Assembly: GCA_024234955.1 (NCBI GenBank)
Contig: JACKNK010000001.1
Coordinates: 744,001-808,000, forward strand
Direction: 5' to 3'
Length of the DNA stretch: 64,000 bases
Source of the DNA: Gammaproteobacteria bacterium
GTDB taxonomy: Bacteria; Pseudomonadota; Gammaproteobacteria; JACKNK01
Shown here: positions 24,849 through 32,491 of the stretch, piece by piece
How positions within the stretch are numbered: position 1 is the stretch's first letter
Layout: each line of letters begins with the position of its first letter
Made by a program: the position numbers and the translations under genes
Notes under the pieces: generated by a model
The model's input: only the letters and a program-made list of their open reading frames with translations
Database searches by the model: none
Told to the model about the DNA's origin: nothing

Positions 24849-25559
24849 TTATCTTCCGCATTGCTGCTCAATTCTTCTTGCACAAGCATTTGCCGCGTCT
24901 AATCGTGCCGCCCAAATTGCGACATTTGTAATACATGATGACACTCCAATGAAGAGTTTTGTGAAGAATCCCGAATTGTCATCCGTCATTGTTGAACATC
25001 CTGTTTCTAATAGCTCATCTGTAACATTCCATAGAAAGTCGTCGGCTACATATTGTTTGGCGTAAGATGTCTTCACCGCTGCCGTGCAAGCAGCAGATAG
25101 TGAAACTCGTTGTGAAATAGAAGAAGCAAAACTAGGATTATTTTCTGAGATTGCTTGGCTGCATGCTTTTGGGCCGACGGTCAAAACATAACAGGCTATT
25201 TTTTCTTTCTCTATATCTATATTGCTGCAATCAATATCCGCTTGTTCATGATAATTTGATGATGCTGAGGAATAGGGAGGATTTTTCTCGCACCTCCTAT
25301 CAGAATAAAGCGGCTCACCAATAGTGAAGGATATTTTTTTATCTGATAAGTCAGCAACAAGATCGCTATCTTTCCAGTACCACATACCTTCCCCATAAAG
25401 AGGCGACATGGCATCGCAGTCCTTTCCTAGATATATTATTTTTTCATCTGATTGAAGAATTATTCCATGTTCATTTCGAGTAACATCCCAGGAATCGGCG
25501 TATGCGCTCGCAACAAGTAATATATATACGAGACCGACAAGACTTAAATTGAATTTCAT
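24849..25559 (-). CDS. Cassette 9: Cys-rich exported protein, unknown function
   Basis: 236 residues with a clear signal peptide (hydrophobic core at residues 5-18, likely cleavage after AYA) and about ten cysteines in the mature part, suggesting a disulfide-bonded periplasmic protein. No family recognised. AT-rich codon use contrasts with the surrounding chromosome. It is the oldest cassette position; its attC is missing because the IS30 element abuts 15 bases after the stop. Confidence 0.7.
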   Translation of the reverse strand: MKFNLSLVGLVYILLVASAYADSWDVTRNEHGIILQSDEKIIYLGKDCDAMSPLYGEGMWYWKDSDLVADLSDKKISFTIGEPLYSDRRCEKNPPYSSASSNYHEQADIDCSNIDIEKEKIACYVLTVGPKACSQAISENNPSFASSISQRVSLSAACTAAVKTSYAKQYVADDFLWNVTDELLETGCSTMTDDNSGFFTKLFIGVSSCITNVAIWAARLDAANACARRIEQQCGR

Positions 25560-25583
25560 TTATTTCACTTTGGCTATATTGTT

Positions 25584-25671
25584 TTCTAACGTCGCAAATC
25601 ACCGGGGGCGAAAAGCAGAGCGACGAAGGAGCGGCGCTTTTTGCCGTCCGAGTGCATTTGCCTTGTTAGGC
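25584..25671 (-). other. attC site of cassette 8
   Basis: Outer cores TTCTAAC (left) and GTTAGGC (right) enclose inverted arms; the inner pair is CACCGG with GTCCGAGTG-like bases. The crossover lies at 25589/25590. Confidence 0.8.
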
Positions 25672-26077
25672 CAATCATTTCATTTTCCAAGCAACTTAGC
25701 GATCAACCCTTTTGAATTCTTCGCTTTCTCTTGTTCTAGCTCAATCTTTAACTTAATCACACCCATCTGTTTCTCTAATTCATTAGATTTTTCTGAGACC
25801 AATTGCTTTTCTAATTCAATCCTTTTTAACACTATGCTTTCTAGCTCAAGATTTAACTCAGCATCTTCAGATGTGACATCATTAACATTGGTGTTGTGAA
25901 TAATTTTTGATGGACCTGCATAGATCGCCCCCTGTCCACCACAGATAGAACACATGTGGTAGTTAACCCAATGCCTTGCAAGAGATTCATATTCTACATC
26001 TTTTGTTTCCATTTCTGAATAATAAGGGTAGCCCTTGTTCCCGATGATTCTTAATAACTGAGAACGCCCCATGGGTT

Positions 26078-26896
26078 CTACCCCGTTTTCACGGACGGTT
26101 TGAAAAGGGATGAAAACTTCTGATCCTGTGCGGCGACTCTACGCCGCATCCTGGGGTTGTGAAATCGCTCGATGTAGTCGAACAGGTCGGCCCGCGCCTC
26201 GTTCCGAGTGCGGTAGCGTCGGTGGTGAACCCGCTCACGTTTGAGCACCCCGAAAAAGCCCTCGCAGGCCGCGTTGTCGCCGCAGTGACCGACGGCGCTC
26301 ATGCTGCTGATCAACCCTTTCCCGGTAAGAAATCGCTGGTAATCCCCACTGGTGAATTGGCAGCCGCGATCCGAATGCAGGATTACGTCCTTGGGCTCCT
26401 GACGGTGCCAGACGGCCATCTCCACCGCGCGGATGACCATGTGCCGGTCCTGCCGGTGATGCATGGCCCAGCCGATGACGAGCTTGCTGAACAGATCAAT
26501 CACCACGCACAGATACAGCTTGCCTTCGAGCGTGTTGATCTCGGTAATGTCGGTCACCCACTTGGTATCCGGTTCCCGCGCCGTGAAGTCCCTTTCCAAG
26601 CGATTGTCGATCCCTTCCGGACGCTGGCTGGAACCCCCGAATCGCCGATTCCGCTTGCGCGGCCAGCCTTGAATGCCATGGGCAGCCATCAGGCGGGCGA
26701 TGCGGTTCGGACTGGCCGTTTCCCCTTCGGCTACCAGATCCTCGTGCATCCGTGGGGCGCCGATGATGCCGCCGCTGTCGTCGTGAATCTCGCGAATGCG
26801 CATCAGCAGACGCGCATTGTCCGATTCACGCGCACTCGGCGCACGGGCTTCCCAGGCGTAATACCCACTGGGTGACACGTGCAGGCAACAGCACAT
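26078..26896 (-). CDS. IS3-family transposase OrfB
   Basis: 272 residues from the internal ATG; the frame stays open upstream into the end of orfA, so the active protein is probably an OrfAB fusion made by -1 frameshifting. The DDE residues lie in KWVTDITEI, LHSDRGCQFTS and DNAACEGFFGVLKRE. The HTH_21-like segment precedes the core. The protein appears intact. Confidence 0.93.
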   Translation of the reverse strand: MCCCLHVSPSGYYAWEARAPSARESDNARLLMRIREIHDDSGGIIGAPRMHEDLVAEGETASPNRIARLMAAHGIQGWPRKRNRRFGGSSQRPEGIDNRLERDFTAREPDTKWVTDITEINTLEGKLYLCVVIDLFSKLVIGWAMHHRQDRHMVIRAVEMAVWHRQEPKDVILHSDRGCQFTSGDYQRFLTGKGLISSMSAVGHCGDNAACEGFFGVLKRERVHHRRYRTRNEARADLFDYIERFHNPRMRRRVAAQDQKFSSLFKPSVKTG

Positions 26897-26943
26897 CAGG
26901 CGAACCGGGAAGTCACTGCGACAACGTTGAATCGTCTGGTACC

Positions 26944-27231
26944 TCAGAACGACCCTTTGGCGAAGAACGTTGCCGCTTCGCGTAAAAAATCCCGTTCCTT
27001 CTTCACCCTTGCGAGCTCCCGTTTCAGCCGGGCGATCTCTTCGTCGCGTGGGCTGCCGGACCCACCGAAGGCCTTACCCTTCGCCTCTTCGGCTTCTCGC
27101 TTCCAGCGGGTTAGCAGATTCGGATTGATCCCGATTTCCAGAGCCACCTGGCGGCAGCTGACGCCCGGCTGACGGGTCAACTCAATCGCTTCGCGCTTGA
27201 ACTCCGCACTGAACTTTCTTCGCTTCGACAT
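26944..27231 (-). CDS. IS3-family transposase OrfA
   Basis: 95 residues from ATG 27231 (an ATG at 27237 is also in frame). A helix-turn-helix (SCRQVALEIGINPNLLTRWKR) is followed by a leucine-zipper region (EEIARLKRELARVKKERDFLREA). It overlaps the orfB frame, as expected for frameshift production of the transposase. Confidence 0.92.
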   Translation of the reverse strand: MSKRRKFSAEFKREAIELTRQPGVSCRQVALEIGINPNLLTRWKREAEEAKGKAFGGSGSPRDEEIARLKRELARVKKERDFLREAATFFAKGSF

Positions 27232-27438
27232 GAACACCTCCTCGGCACAGTGTGCCTCTTCTTGGATGTGTCCGTGTTAACGGGGGAGAACCCCATTGTT
27301 CCCTCGCCTTTGTACAACAGTGTTGTAACAAAGGGTTTGGCTTCTTTGCAGGCTGGGCAATCACATACAGACGCACCTAAGCAGTGCTTGCATGTAAAAA
27401 ATTTTGTTTCTTCACTCATTTCTTGAGTTTCCTTTATG

Positions 27439-27517
27439 GCCTAACGCCAGCCATCACTGGCGACAAACTCGGAGCGAAGCGGAGAGTTTGACGTCCATGT
27501 GTATGGCATTGTTATGT
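27439..27517 (-). other. attC site of cassette 7
   Basis: Outer cores GCCTAAC (27439-27445) and GTTATGT (27511-27517); internal arms include ACTCGGAGC/GCGGAGAGT. The crossover lies at 27444/27445. Confidence 0.8.
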
Positions 27518-28255
27518 ACCATTCACAATAGCTTCAGCCGACACCACACCTAATGGGGACAGCTTGCATATACCGGCATCATTAATATCAATCAATTTGT
27601 CTTTCTTTAGTGCAAGAAGAATTTTTTTGAAGTTCGACTTGTTTTTGTATTCAACGCGAATCCGGAGAACCTCAAGATCGATTTTGTCTTCCTTGTAAAG
27701 AGCTATAAGCACCTTCTCAGACGCTTTGAGCTTTTTGCTTAATATCATGAATGATTCGCCATCATCCCAGACAAGATCAACCTGCTTCTCAGTTACTTGG
27801 CTTACCAGCCTCTCCGCCTCATCGGGGCTTGATGCTCCTGCGATTCGTATCAGTTCGGCCAAGACCCACTTGGTGGACGAGAGAATGAAGCTAGCATCCA
27901 TTTTGTTTGGAGAAATACTCGAGATATGACCGACCCCGCGTTTGTTTCTGACGCAATACATTGCATACAACGTTCTTGGAATGAGTATCCGGAAAGACTC
28001 ATCGCCGGTTGATGATTCGTACCTATTTAGAACACCCTGATTGAACGATCCTAGGCTAGTGCTGAATGGCGTATAAGAGTTGAACAGCGCATGTTCGATC
28101 AGTCGGCGTACAGCTTCGACAAAATGCCCCGCATCTAATTCACTCGGCTTCCATTTCTCCAAGCGATAACCTTTCTCCACCTCTAGATAAGAAGAGAGGA
28201 TGTGTTCCACAATCTCCTGTGGAAACGAATTAGCTAATAACTCCTCAATTTTCAT
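27512..28255 (-). CDS. Cassette 7, second gene: unknown protein
   Basis: 247 residues, no signal peptide or membrane helix. The N-terminal half is helical, with a conserved-looking core FRILIPRTLYAMYCVRNKRG; the C-terminal ~80 residues (SEKVLIALYKEDKIDLEVLR ... KLIDINDAGICKLSPLG) look like a winged-helix DNA- or RNA-binding domain. It overlaps the upstream gene by 11 bases, so the two are translationally coupled. Its stop lies at the attC edge. No family name recognised. Confidence 0.7.
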   Translation of the reverse strand: MKIEELLANSFPQEIVEHILSSYLEVEKGYRLEKWKPSELDAGHFVEAVRRLIEHALFNSYTPFSTSLGSFNQGVLNRYESSTGDESFRILIPRTLYAMYCVRNKRGVGHISSISPNKMDASFILSSTKWVLAELIRIAGASSPDEAERLVSQVTEKQVDLVWDDGESFMILSKKLKASEKVLIALYKEDKIDLEVLRIRVEYKNKSNFKKILLALKKDKLIDINDAGICKLSPLGVVSAEAIVNGT

Positions 28256-28817
28256 ACAAGTCGTCGATCAGCATGGCCTTTGCCTTTTTCTCTCCTTGAA
28301 ATGTGAGCTTTATCTGCTTATTTCCGCCTTTCACACCATCGGAAAGAAAAATGGTTTTATCGTTAAAGATCTTCGCGAAGTTGGTAGCGTCAATACAGCC
28401 GTGTTCTTCGCAGACAGTTCGTATTTCTGTTGAAGGCACTTGTTCATCACCGATCAACTTGGAGCCGTAGCAATAAAGGATCGCAGCATTTGCCATTTTT
28501 TCCTTTTTCGACGAGCCAGGGATATCAGAAACGATCTTCAATTTGCCATTTATCTCAGCAAATACTGCAGGGAACTTGCTAATGGTATCTGGTCCAGATG
28601 ACGTACCAGTTGCCGGAGGATCCTGTTCACCTTCATCGGCTAAATCTGTTTCGGCCTCATGGGGATCCTTCTGCTGTTCGATTATGGTATGCCTCGAAAT
28701 CAATCGGATAATGTCAGTAAGAGTTTCGAAGTGTTGCGAAACGAATTCCTCTGACCCTTCTAGTTCAAGAGTTCCATCTTGAGCCGAGTACCTAAATTTT
28801 GCTTTCTCAGACATCAT
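28245..28817 (-). CDS. Cassette 7, first gene: unknown protein
   Basis: 190 residues. An N-terminal segment FRYSAQDGTLELEGSEEFVS resembles a short beta-hairpin/helix motif I have seen at the start of proteins with variable downstream parts. A polar, acidic linker (about residues 50-80) is followed by a helical domain (KKEKMANAAILYCYGSKLIG ... GNKQIKLTFQGEKKAKAML) that resembles a winged helix. No catalytic motif. It is coupled to the next gene by overlap. Together they may form a two-component module; function is not known. Confidence 0.7.
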   Translation of the reverse strand: MMSEKAKFRYSAQDGTLELEGSEEFVSQHFETLTDIIRLISRHTIIEQQKDPHEAETDLADEGEQDPPATGTSSGPDTISKFPAVFAEINGKLKIVSDIPGSSKKEKMANAAILYCYGSKLIGDEQVPSTEIRTVCEEHGCIDATNFAKIFNDKTIFLSDGVKGGNKQIKLTFQGEKKAKAMLIDDLYEN

Positions 28818-28835
28818 GATCTCCTTGTTTTTTGT

Positions 28836-28898
28836 ACATAACGCCCGCGTAATAGGCGCGAGCTTGCGAGCGTCCTAATTGACGCGTTTGTTATGTGC
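28836..28898 (-). other. attC site of cassette 6
   Basis: Outer cores ACATAAC (28836-28842) and GTTATGT (28890-28896) with GCGCGAGC/GCGAGCGTC inner arms; only ~60 bases long. The crossover lies at 28841/28842. Confidence 0.8.
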
Positions 28899-29840
28899 TT
28901 ACTCTCCAAGACGTAGAAACTCAAGCAATCGAATGACCTCTCTTGGAGGACGATTCAAGGGGGCTACAGTTTTTATTGTTACTCTAATTAAGCAAGGCTT
29001 ACCTATCACGGTATCAGTAGCTTTTACAAACTGATCAACGGCCTCCTTTGTTGCTGATCCATAATAAAGTTGGCCGATCTTGTCTTGTAGCTCAAATTTT
29101 CTGTGTTCAGGTAGGAATCCTACAAGTATTCCCTCGATGTCACTTGTTTTCTCTTCGATAGAAGTGGCTTCCGTTCGAATTTTCGCCCGATGTATTGCTG
29201 GTCCATCAAGGATAAAATCTAAATCTTGCTCGACAACTCTTATGGTTGCTTTATTTGAATCTAAATTTGAGAAGAACTCTTTGAGTGCTATTAAGGTTCT
29301 TGGCTCTAACTCTTCTAGAAGAGCCTCAAACACGGCCTCGTCTTGCGCCGCTGTGTCTCTAAGCAAGAACGATGCTTTATCTATTACGTGTGACAACTGT
29401 GACGATTCAAGCTGCGTTTGATCACTCATTTCATCGAGAACAAAGCCAAACGAGCCTCGCGCAAGGCCCGTAACCATCAATTCTGAATTTGCTTTGAAAG
29501 GGACTTTTCCTCTTTCACCTAACGCACCAAGTTCATTGTTAGCAAAAACCTTTGCTATTAAATTTTGGAACTGCTCTAAGGCCAAGCCTGCAAATTCAGC
29601 TGCTATACCTTTTGATCCTAAAACTGGCTGCCCACCAAAGAAGAGTGCGACACTAGCGCTATTATCAGCAATGGTATCGCTTTTCAGCGATTCTAATTTC
29701 AGAGATAGTTCTTTAAGCCGATGCTCCAGCTGCATTTCACCAACTATATCTTCGGATTTTTGCGCACTACTTAAAAGCCCCTTCACTGCGGTGATTTCAG
29801 AAGACAGGCTATCTATATTAAGCTTTTTAGTCATTGCCAA
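28899..29840 (-). CDS. Cassette 6, second gene: unknown helical protein
   Basis: 313 residues, soluble. The N-terminal ~60 residues form a likely coiled coil (SSEITAVKGLLSSAQ ... LEHRLKELSLKLESLK); the middle has MVTGLARGSFGFVLDEM and a long acidic helix. The C-terminal part (KIRTEATSIEEKTSDIEGIL, IRVTIKTVAPLNRPPREVIR) appears beta-rich. It overlaps the upstream nucleotidyltransferase-like gene by 14 bases. I do not recognise a family. The coupling suggests that it is the partner of that protein. Confidence 0.7.
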   Translation of the reverse strand: MAMTKKLNIDSLSSEITAVKGLLSSAQKSEDIVGEMQLEHRLKELSLKLESLKSDTIADNSASVALFFGGQPVLGSKGIAAEFAGLALEQFQNLIAKVFANNELGALGERGKVPFKANSELMVTGLARGSFGFVLDEMSDQTQLESSQLSHVIDKASFLLRDTAAQDEAVFEALLEELEPRTLIALKEFFSNLDSNKATIRVVEQDLDFILDGPAIHRAKIRTEATSIEEKTSDIEGILVGFLPEHRKFELQDKIGQLYYGSATKEAVDQFVKATDTVIGKPCLIRVTIKTVAPLNRPPREVIRLLEFLRLGE

Positions 29841-30396
29841 TCCCCCTATCTAAAACCTCTAAAGCGTCTCCGTCTGCACACACAATGGGAACTTCGATCA
29901 TTCCTTTCCAAAGATACGATTCCCTTTGATGGGAAAATAAACCAAACCAATATCTTGTGTTACTCACGACATGTATTGGGTGAGTATTTAAATCTACATA
30001 GTACGCATCGCACTTAAACCGATCCTTAGATTCGTTTGGTAGAAATAGTTCTATATTGTCATTGACTATTCCTTTCCATATCTCTAAGTCCTTCGTCGGC
30101 CTCATTGCAAAAGTGACTAAATCAACATCCGCTGGCGGCCGCCCGCGATTTAATTCTACATTTTCTACGAAGCTGCCATCCAACCATTGAAAACCATTAG
30201 TGATACCAATCTCTCTCAATTTCTGTCGATACTCTAACAACCCTCTAAGTATAGTTATTCTTTCGGGTGACTGAGCGTATCGGCTTACAAATTCAGTAAT
30301 TGTCGATCGATAAGGAGCCATACCAGCTGGGTCTGTTGGACCTTGTTCTGGGATAAACGGAGGTAAAACTCCAGATTGATTCAATTCAGGTATCAC
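29827..30396 (-). CDS. Cassette 6, first gene: nucleotidyltransferase-like (DUF6932-like) protein
   Basis: 189 residues. The WLDGSF motif followed 16 residues later by PADVDLV is the GS...DxD signature of the polymerase-beta-type nucleotidyltransferase fold (MNT, AbiE-like and DUF6932 proteins). A further aspartate in KCDAYYVDLN is a candidate third metal ligand. Such proteins act as antitoxins, toxins or defence effectors by nucleotidylating proteins or RNA. The partner gene overlaps its 3' end. Catalytic activity and role are inferences. Confidence 0.7.
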   Translation of the reverse strand: MIPELNQSGVLPPFIPEQGPTDPAGMAPYRSTITEFVSRYAQSPERITILRGLLEYRQKLREIGITNGFQWLDGSFVENVELNRGRPPADVDLVTFAMRPTKDLEIWKGIVNDNIELFLPNESKDRFKCDAYYVDLNTHPIHVVSNTRYWFGLFSHQRESYLWKGMIEVPIVCADGDALEVLDRGIGND

Positions 30397-30433
30397 TCTT
30401 TAATCTTCCTCTGATCTTTAAAGTTGCGCAGGC

Positions 30434-30554
30434 ACATAACGCTTTAGTTAAGCCGCCCGTACGAGGCGCAAAAAAAATCCGTGAGCGGGTGGCTCGCGTT
30501 CGGCCAAGTCGGGGGCACGGCATCCGGCGGGTCGGCTTTAACGTCTTGTTGGAC
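30434..30554 (-). other. attC site of cassette 5 (121 bp)
   Basis: Outer cores ACATAAC and GTTGGAC; arms GTTAAGCCGCCCG and CGGGTCGGCTTTAAC pair with small bulges. The last ~36 codons of the transposase gene and its stop lie inside this site. The crossover lies at 30439/30440. Confidence 0.85.
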
Positions 30555-31801
30555 AATGGACGCGCCCCGGACTCTCCTTATTAGAGAAAAATCACGCCGC
30601 GTGCTGTAGGCGTGCAGAAGAGGCGCCCCACAGTGCGGACAGCGTCTCGGGGTCACGGGCTTCGTGCGGGCATGCATCCGCGCTTCGCCGGTCGGCAGCA
30701 TCGTCCGGGCAAGCGTCCGCTTTGGTTGGCCGTTGGTGGCGTACAGCCCGTATCCTCGCACCGTGTGCGCCCCTTTCGGTGGCACATGCGACAGCACCCG
30801 ATCGATGAAATGCGGCGCGCTCATCGTCATCGTTTTGGTTTTTCCGTCTCGGTGATCGGTGTAGCGAAAGCGCACGTCTTCTCCATTCCCCTTCAACAGG
30901 CGACTGTTTTTGATCGGCCCACCTCGAACATACCGCGAAAGATAGTCGCTCACACCCACCCCCGCGCGATACCCGGCCTGAATCCGTACCGCCCAGCGTT
31001 TCCTGGCGACGGCACGCAGCGTCCGCCGCCAGTCGGCCTCCGTCCAATCGGTCGGTAACGTGATGGCGCCGGTGTCGTAGGCGGCATTGGCCCAGCTCAG
31101 CCATTTGCCCCGGAACTTGGCCTTCAGTACCGCCGCCGGCAGCAGATAGTCGCCTTGCGCGTCGATCCAGCGGCCATCGCGCAGGCCGCCCCCGCTGACG
31201 ATCAGATGTCCATGCGGGTGGAAGCTCAACGAGCGTCCCCAGGTGTGGACGGCGGCGAGCACGCCGACCTCGGCACCCAGATAGCGCGCATCACGCAGCA
31301 GTTCCTGCACGGCCTCGACCGCGCTACGCAGCATTACGTCGTTGCTCCAGCGCCGGTTGTATCGCCAGAGCGCGTTGAGCTCGTGCGGCAGCGTCATGAT
31401 GACGTGAAAGTGGTCGCAAGGAAGCAGGCGCTCGCGGACCCGCTCAAGCCAGGTCTCCCCATAGTTTTTTGCACAACGCGGGCAGCTCCGGTGCCGACAT
31501 CCGTGCGGGCTGTGCTCGGTGTAATCGTCGTTCTGGCAGCGCCAGTACTCGCTCCCCAGCTCGGGCTCCCCGCAGCGCATGACCGCGTTGACGGCTTCGT
31601 GCTGATCGCGGCTGACACCGCGCCCTTGCCGATAGGCCGGATAATGCCGCTGAAATATCGCTTTCAATGTGTTGGACATCGACTTTTCCTTAGTCCGATC
31701 GGGTGGCTTGATTTCCTGTTTGGCCTTTCTATTTAATTAAGGCCGTAATGTGGGTGTTTCCTTGCAATTAACCACCGCTTTTTTCCATTTATTTTGTCCA
31801 A
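30440..31801. repeat. Duplicated cassette, copy A (1362 bp)
   Basis: This unit and 36215-37576 appear identical, and the identity covers the whole cassette from crossover to crossover (extended by only 3 bases of shared core on each side). Flanking DNA differs completely. Confidence 0.9.
30444..31679 (-). CDS. Cassette 5: IS91-type HUH transposase (copy A)
   Basis: 411 residues. An N-terminal zinc-binding region (CRHRSCPRCAKNYGE) leads to the IS91/ISCR-like catalytic core with the HUH motif in SLSFHPHGHLIVSGG and candidate tyrosines in VSDYLSRYVRGG. A second zinc-ribbon (CPHCGAPL) lies near the C-terminus. These enzymes nick single-stranded DNA for rolling-circle transposition. The gene occupies an integron cassette, and its 3' end runs into the attC. 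The protein is identical to that encoded at 36219-37454. Confidence 0.92.
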   Translation of the reverse strand: MSNTLKAIFQRHYPAYRQGRGVSRDQHEAVNAVMRCGEPELGSEYWRCQNDDYTEHSPHGCRHRSCPRCAKNYGETWLERVRERLLPCDHFHVIMTLPHELNALWRYNRRWSNDVMLRSAVEAVQELLRDARYLGAEVGVLAAVHTWGRSLSFHPHGHLIVSGGGLRDGRWIDAQGDYLLPAAVLKAKFRGKWLSWANAAYDTGAITLPTDWTEADWRRTLRAVARKRWAVRIQAGYRAGVGVSDYLSRYVRGGPIKNSRLLKGNGEDVRFRYTDHRDGKTKTMTMSAPHFIDRVLSHVPPKGAHTVRGYGLYATNGQPKRTLARTMLPTGEARMHARTKPVTPRRCPHCGAPLLHAYSTRRDFSLIRRVRGASIVQQDVKADPPDAVPPTWPNASHPLTDFFCASYGRLN

Positions 31802-31883
31802 CGCCGCAAATCACCGGATGCCCAAAGTTGTATAGCGAAGCGGCGCAGCTTTGGGCAGTCCGAGTGAATTTGCCTTGTTAGGT
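31796..31883 (-). other. attC site of cassette 4
   Basis: Outer cores GTCCAAC and GTTAGGT, inner CACCGG paired with GTCCGAGTG bases; closely similar in its arms to the site at 25584. The crossover lies at 31801/31802. Confidence 0.8.
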
Positions 31884-31884
31884 G

Positions 31885-32343
31885 CTATTTCGGCACGCAG
31901 CAACAAGGGTAGCAGTAACACATTACTGCCCCCATATCGCCTGCTTTGAATGAATATGATGTGTCCTTTGGAATGAACATCCAATCTCCTTGAGTTAGTT
32001 CTGTGCCTGCATATTCAATTGAACCACTTACAATGAAGCGCATTGCAGCCCCATTTGAGTGCGCGTGCTCATCTGCTTCTACTCCGGGTTCAGCGACCGT
32101 AATAAAGAACTGTGCGCCTTCGCCTTCAAAATAAACAGGTAACTGCCATTTTGAGAACCCATCTGGCAACCCCTTTATGCTTAGTGTTTCTTTCATGCGT
32201 TTAGCAATTGGGTCTTTTGATGTAATAACTGGGGCGCTATCTTCAGAAAGCGACCTGATACCCAAGCTACCTAGCGCATTATCGATTCGATCGATGCCTT
32301 CTTGCCAAGACAAGAATTCTAGATCACTGATTTTTGCAGACAT
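31885..32343 (-). CDS. Cassette 4: cupin-domain protein
   Basis: 152 residues. The central part shows the cupin pattern: EADEHAHSNGAAMRFIVSGS (metal-binding histidines) and GDWMFIPKDTSYSF. The C-terminus is unusual, with five cysteines in a CYCYPCCC stretch just before the end, suggesting a metal site. No signal peptide. The substrate is unknown. The neighbouring mer cassette raises the possibility of metal-related function, but cassettes are independent units, so this is weak. Confidence 0.8.
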   Translation of the reverse strand: MSAKISDLEFLSWQEGIDRIDNALGSLGIRSLSEDSAPVITSKDPIAKRMKETLSIKGLPDGFSKWQLPVYFEGEGAQFFITVAEPGVEADEHAHSNGAAMRFIVSGSIEYAGTELTQGDWMFIPKDTSYSFKAGDMGAVMCYCYPCCCVPK

Positions 32344-32410
32344 GTTTTTCTCCTTTAGATAGATGGTCTTTTTATAGATAGTTGATACAAGGCGCCATCA
32401 TTTTCCTTGC

Positions 32411-32485
32411 ACCTAACGCTTGCGCTAACCGGCCGTTTGAGGAGCGCAGCGACGAAAACGGTCCGAGTTTAGCGCCTTGTTCGGG
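32411..32485 (-). other. attC site of cassette 3
   Basis: Outer cores ACCTAAC and GTTCGGG; inner GCGCTAA pairs with TTTAGCGC and CCGTTTG-type arms with CGGTCCG. The crossover lies at 32416/32417. Confidence 0.8.
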
Positions 32486-32491
32486 CATTTT

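Larger units (their letters stand above)
26073..27293 (-). mobile_element. IS3-family insertion sequence
   Basis: Ends are near-matching inverted repeats: GGGTTCTACCCCGTTTTCAC at the left and, on the opposite strand, GGGTTCTCCCCCGTTAACAC at the right. A 3-bp direct repeat CAT flanks the element. It carries orfA and orfB. Confidence 0.9.
25680..27419 (-). pseudogene. Cassette 8: CxxC-rich protein gene split by IS3 element
   Basis: The 5' part (27419 to 27294) encodes 42 residues beginning MSEETKFFTCKHCLGASVC with CxxC pairs. The 3' part (26072 to 25680) encodes 130 residues with CSICGGQGA and a long C-terminal coiled coil (residues ~70-120 of that part). Both halves share the ATG that forms the 3-base target duplication (26070-26072 and 27294-27296). 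Removing the element restores one in-frame 171-residue protein with DnaJ-like zinc-ribbon cysteines. Function unknown; at present it is disrupted, although the 3' part could be translated from its own ATG. Confidence 0.8.

Noticed and set aside
30612..31736. Plus-strand frames of 148 and 193 codons opposite the IS91-type transposase (also at 36387-37511)
   Set aside because: They are the same shadows in both copies of the cassette; all other cassette genes lie on the minus strand.
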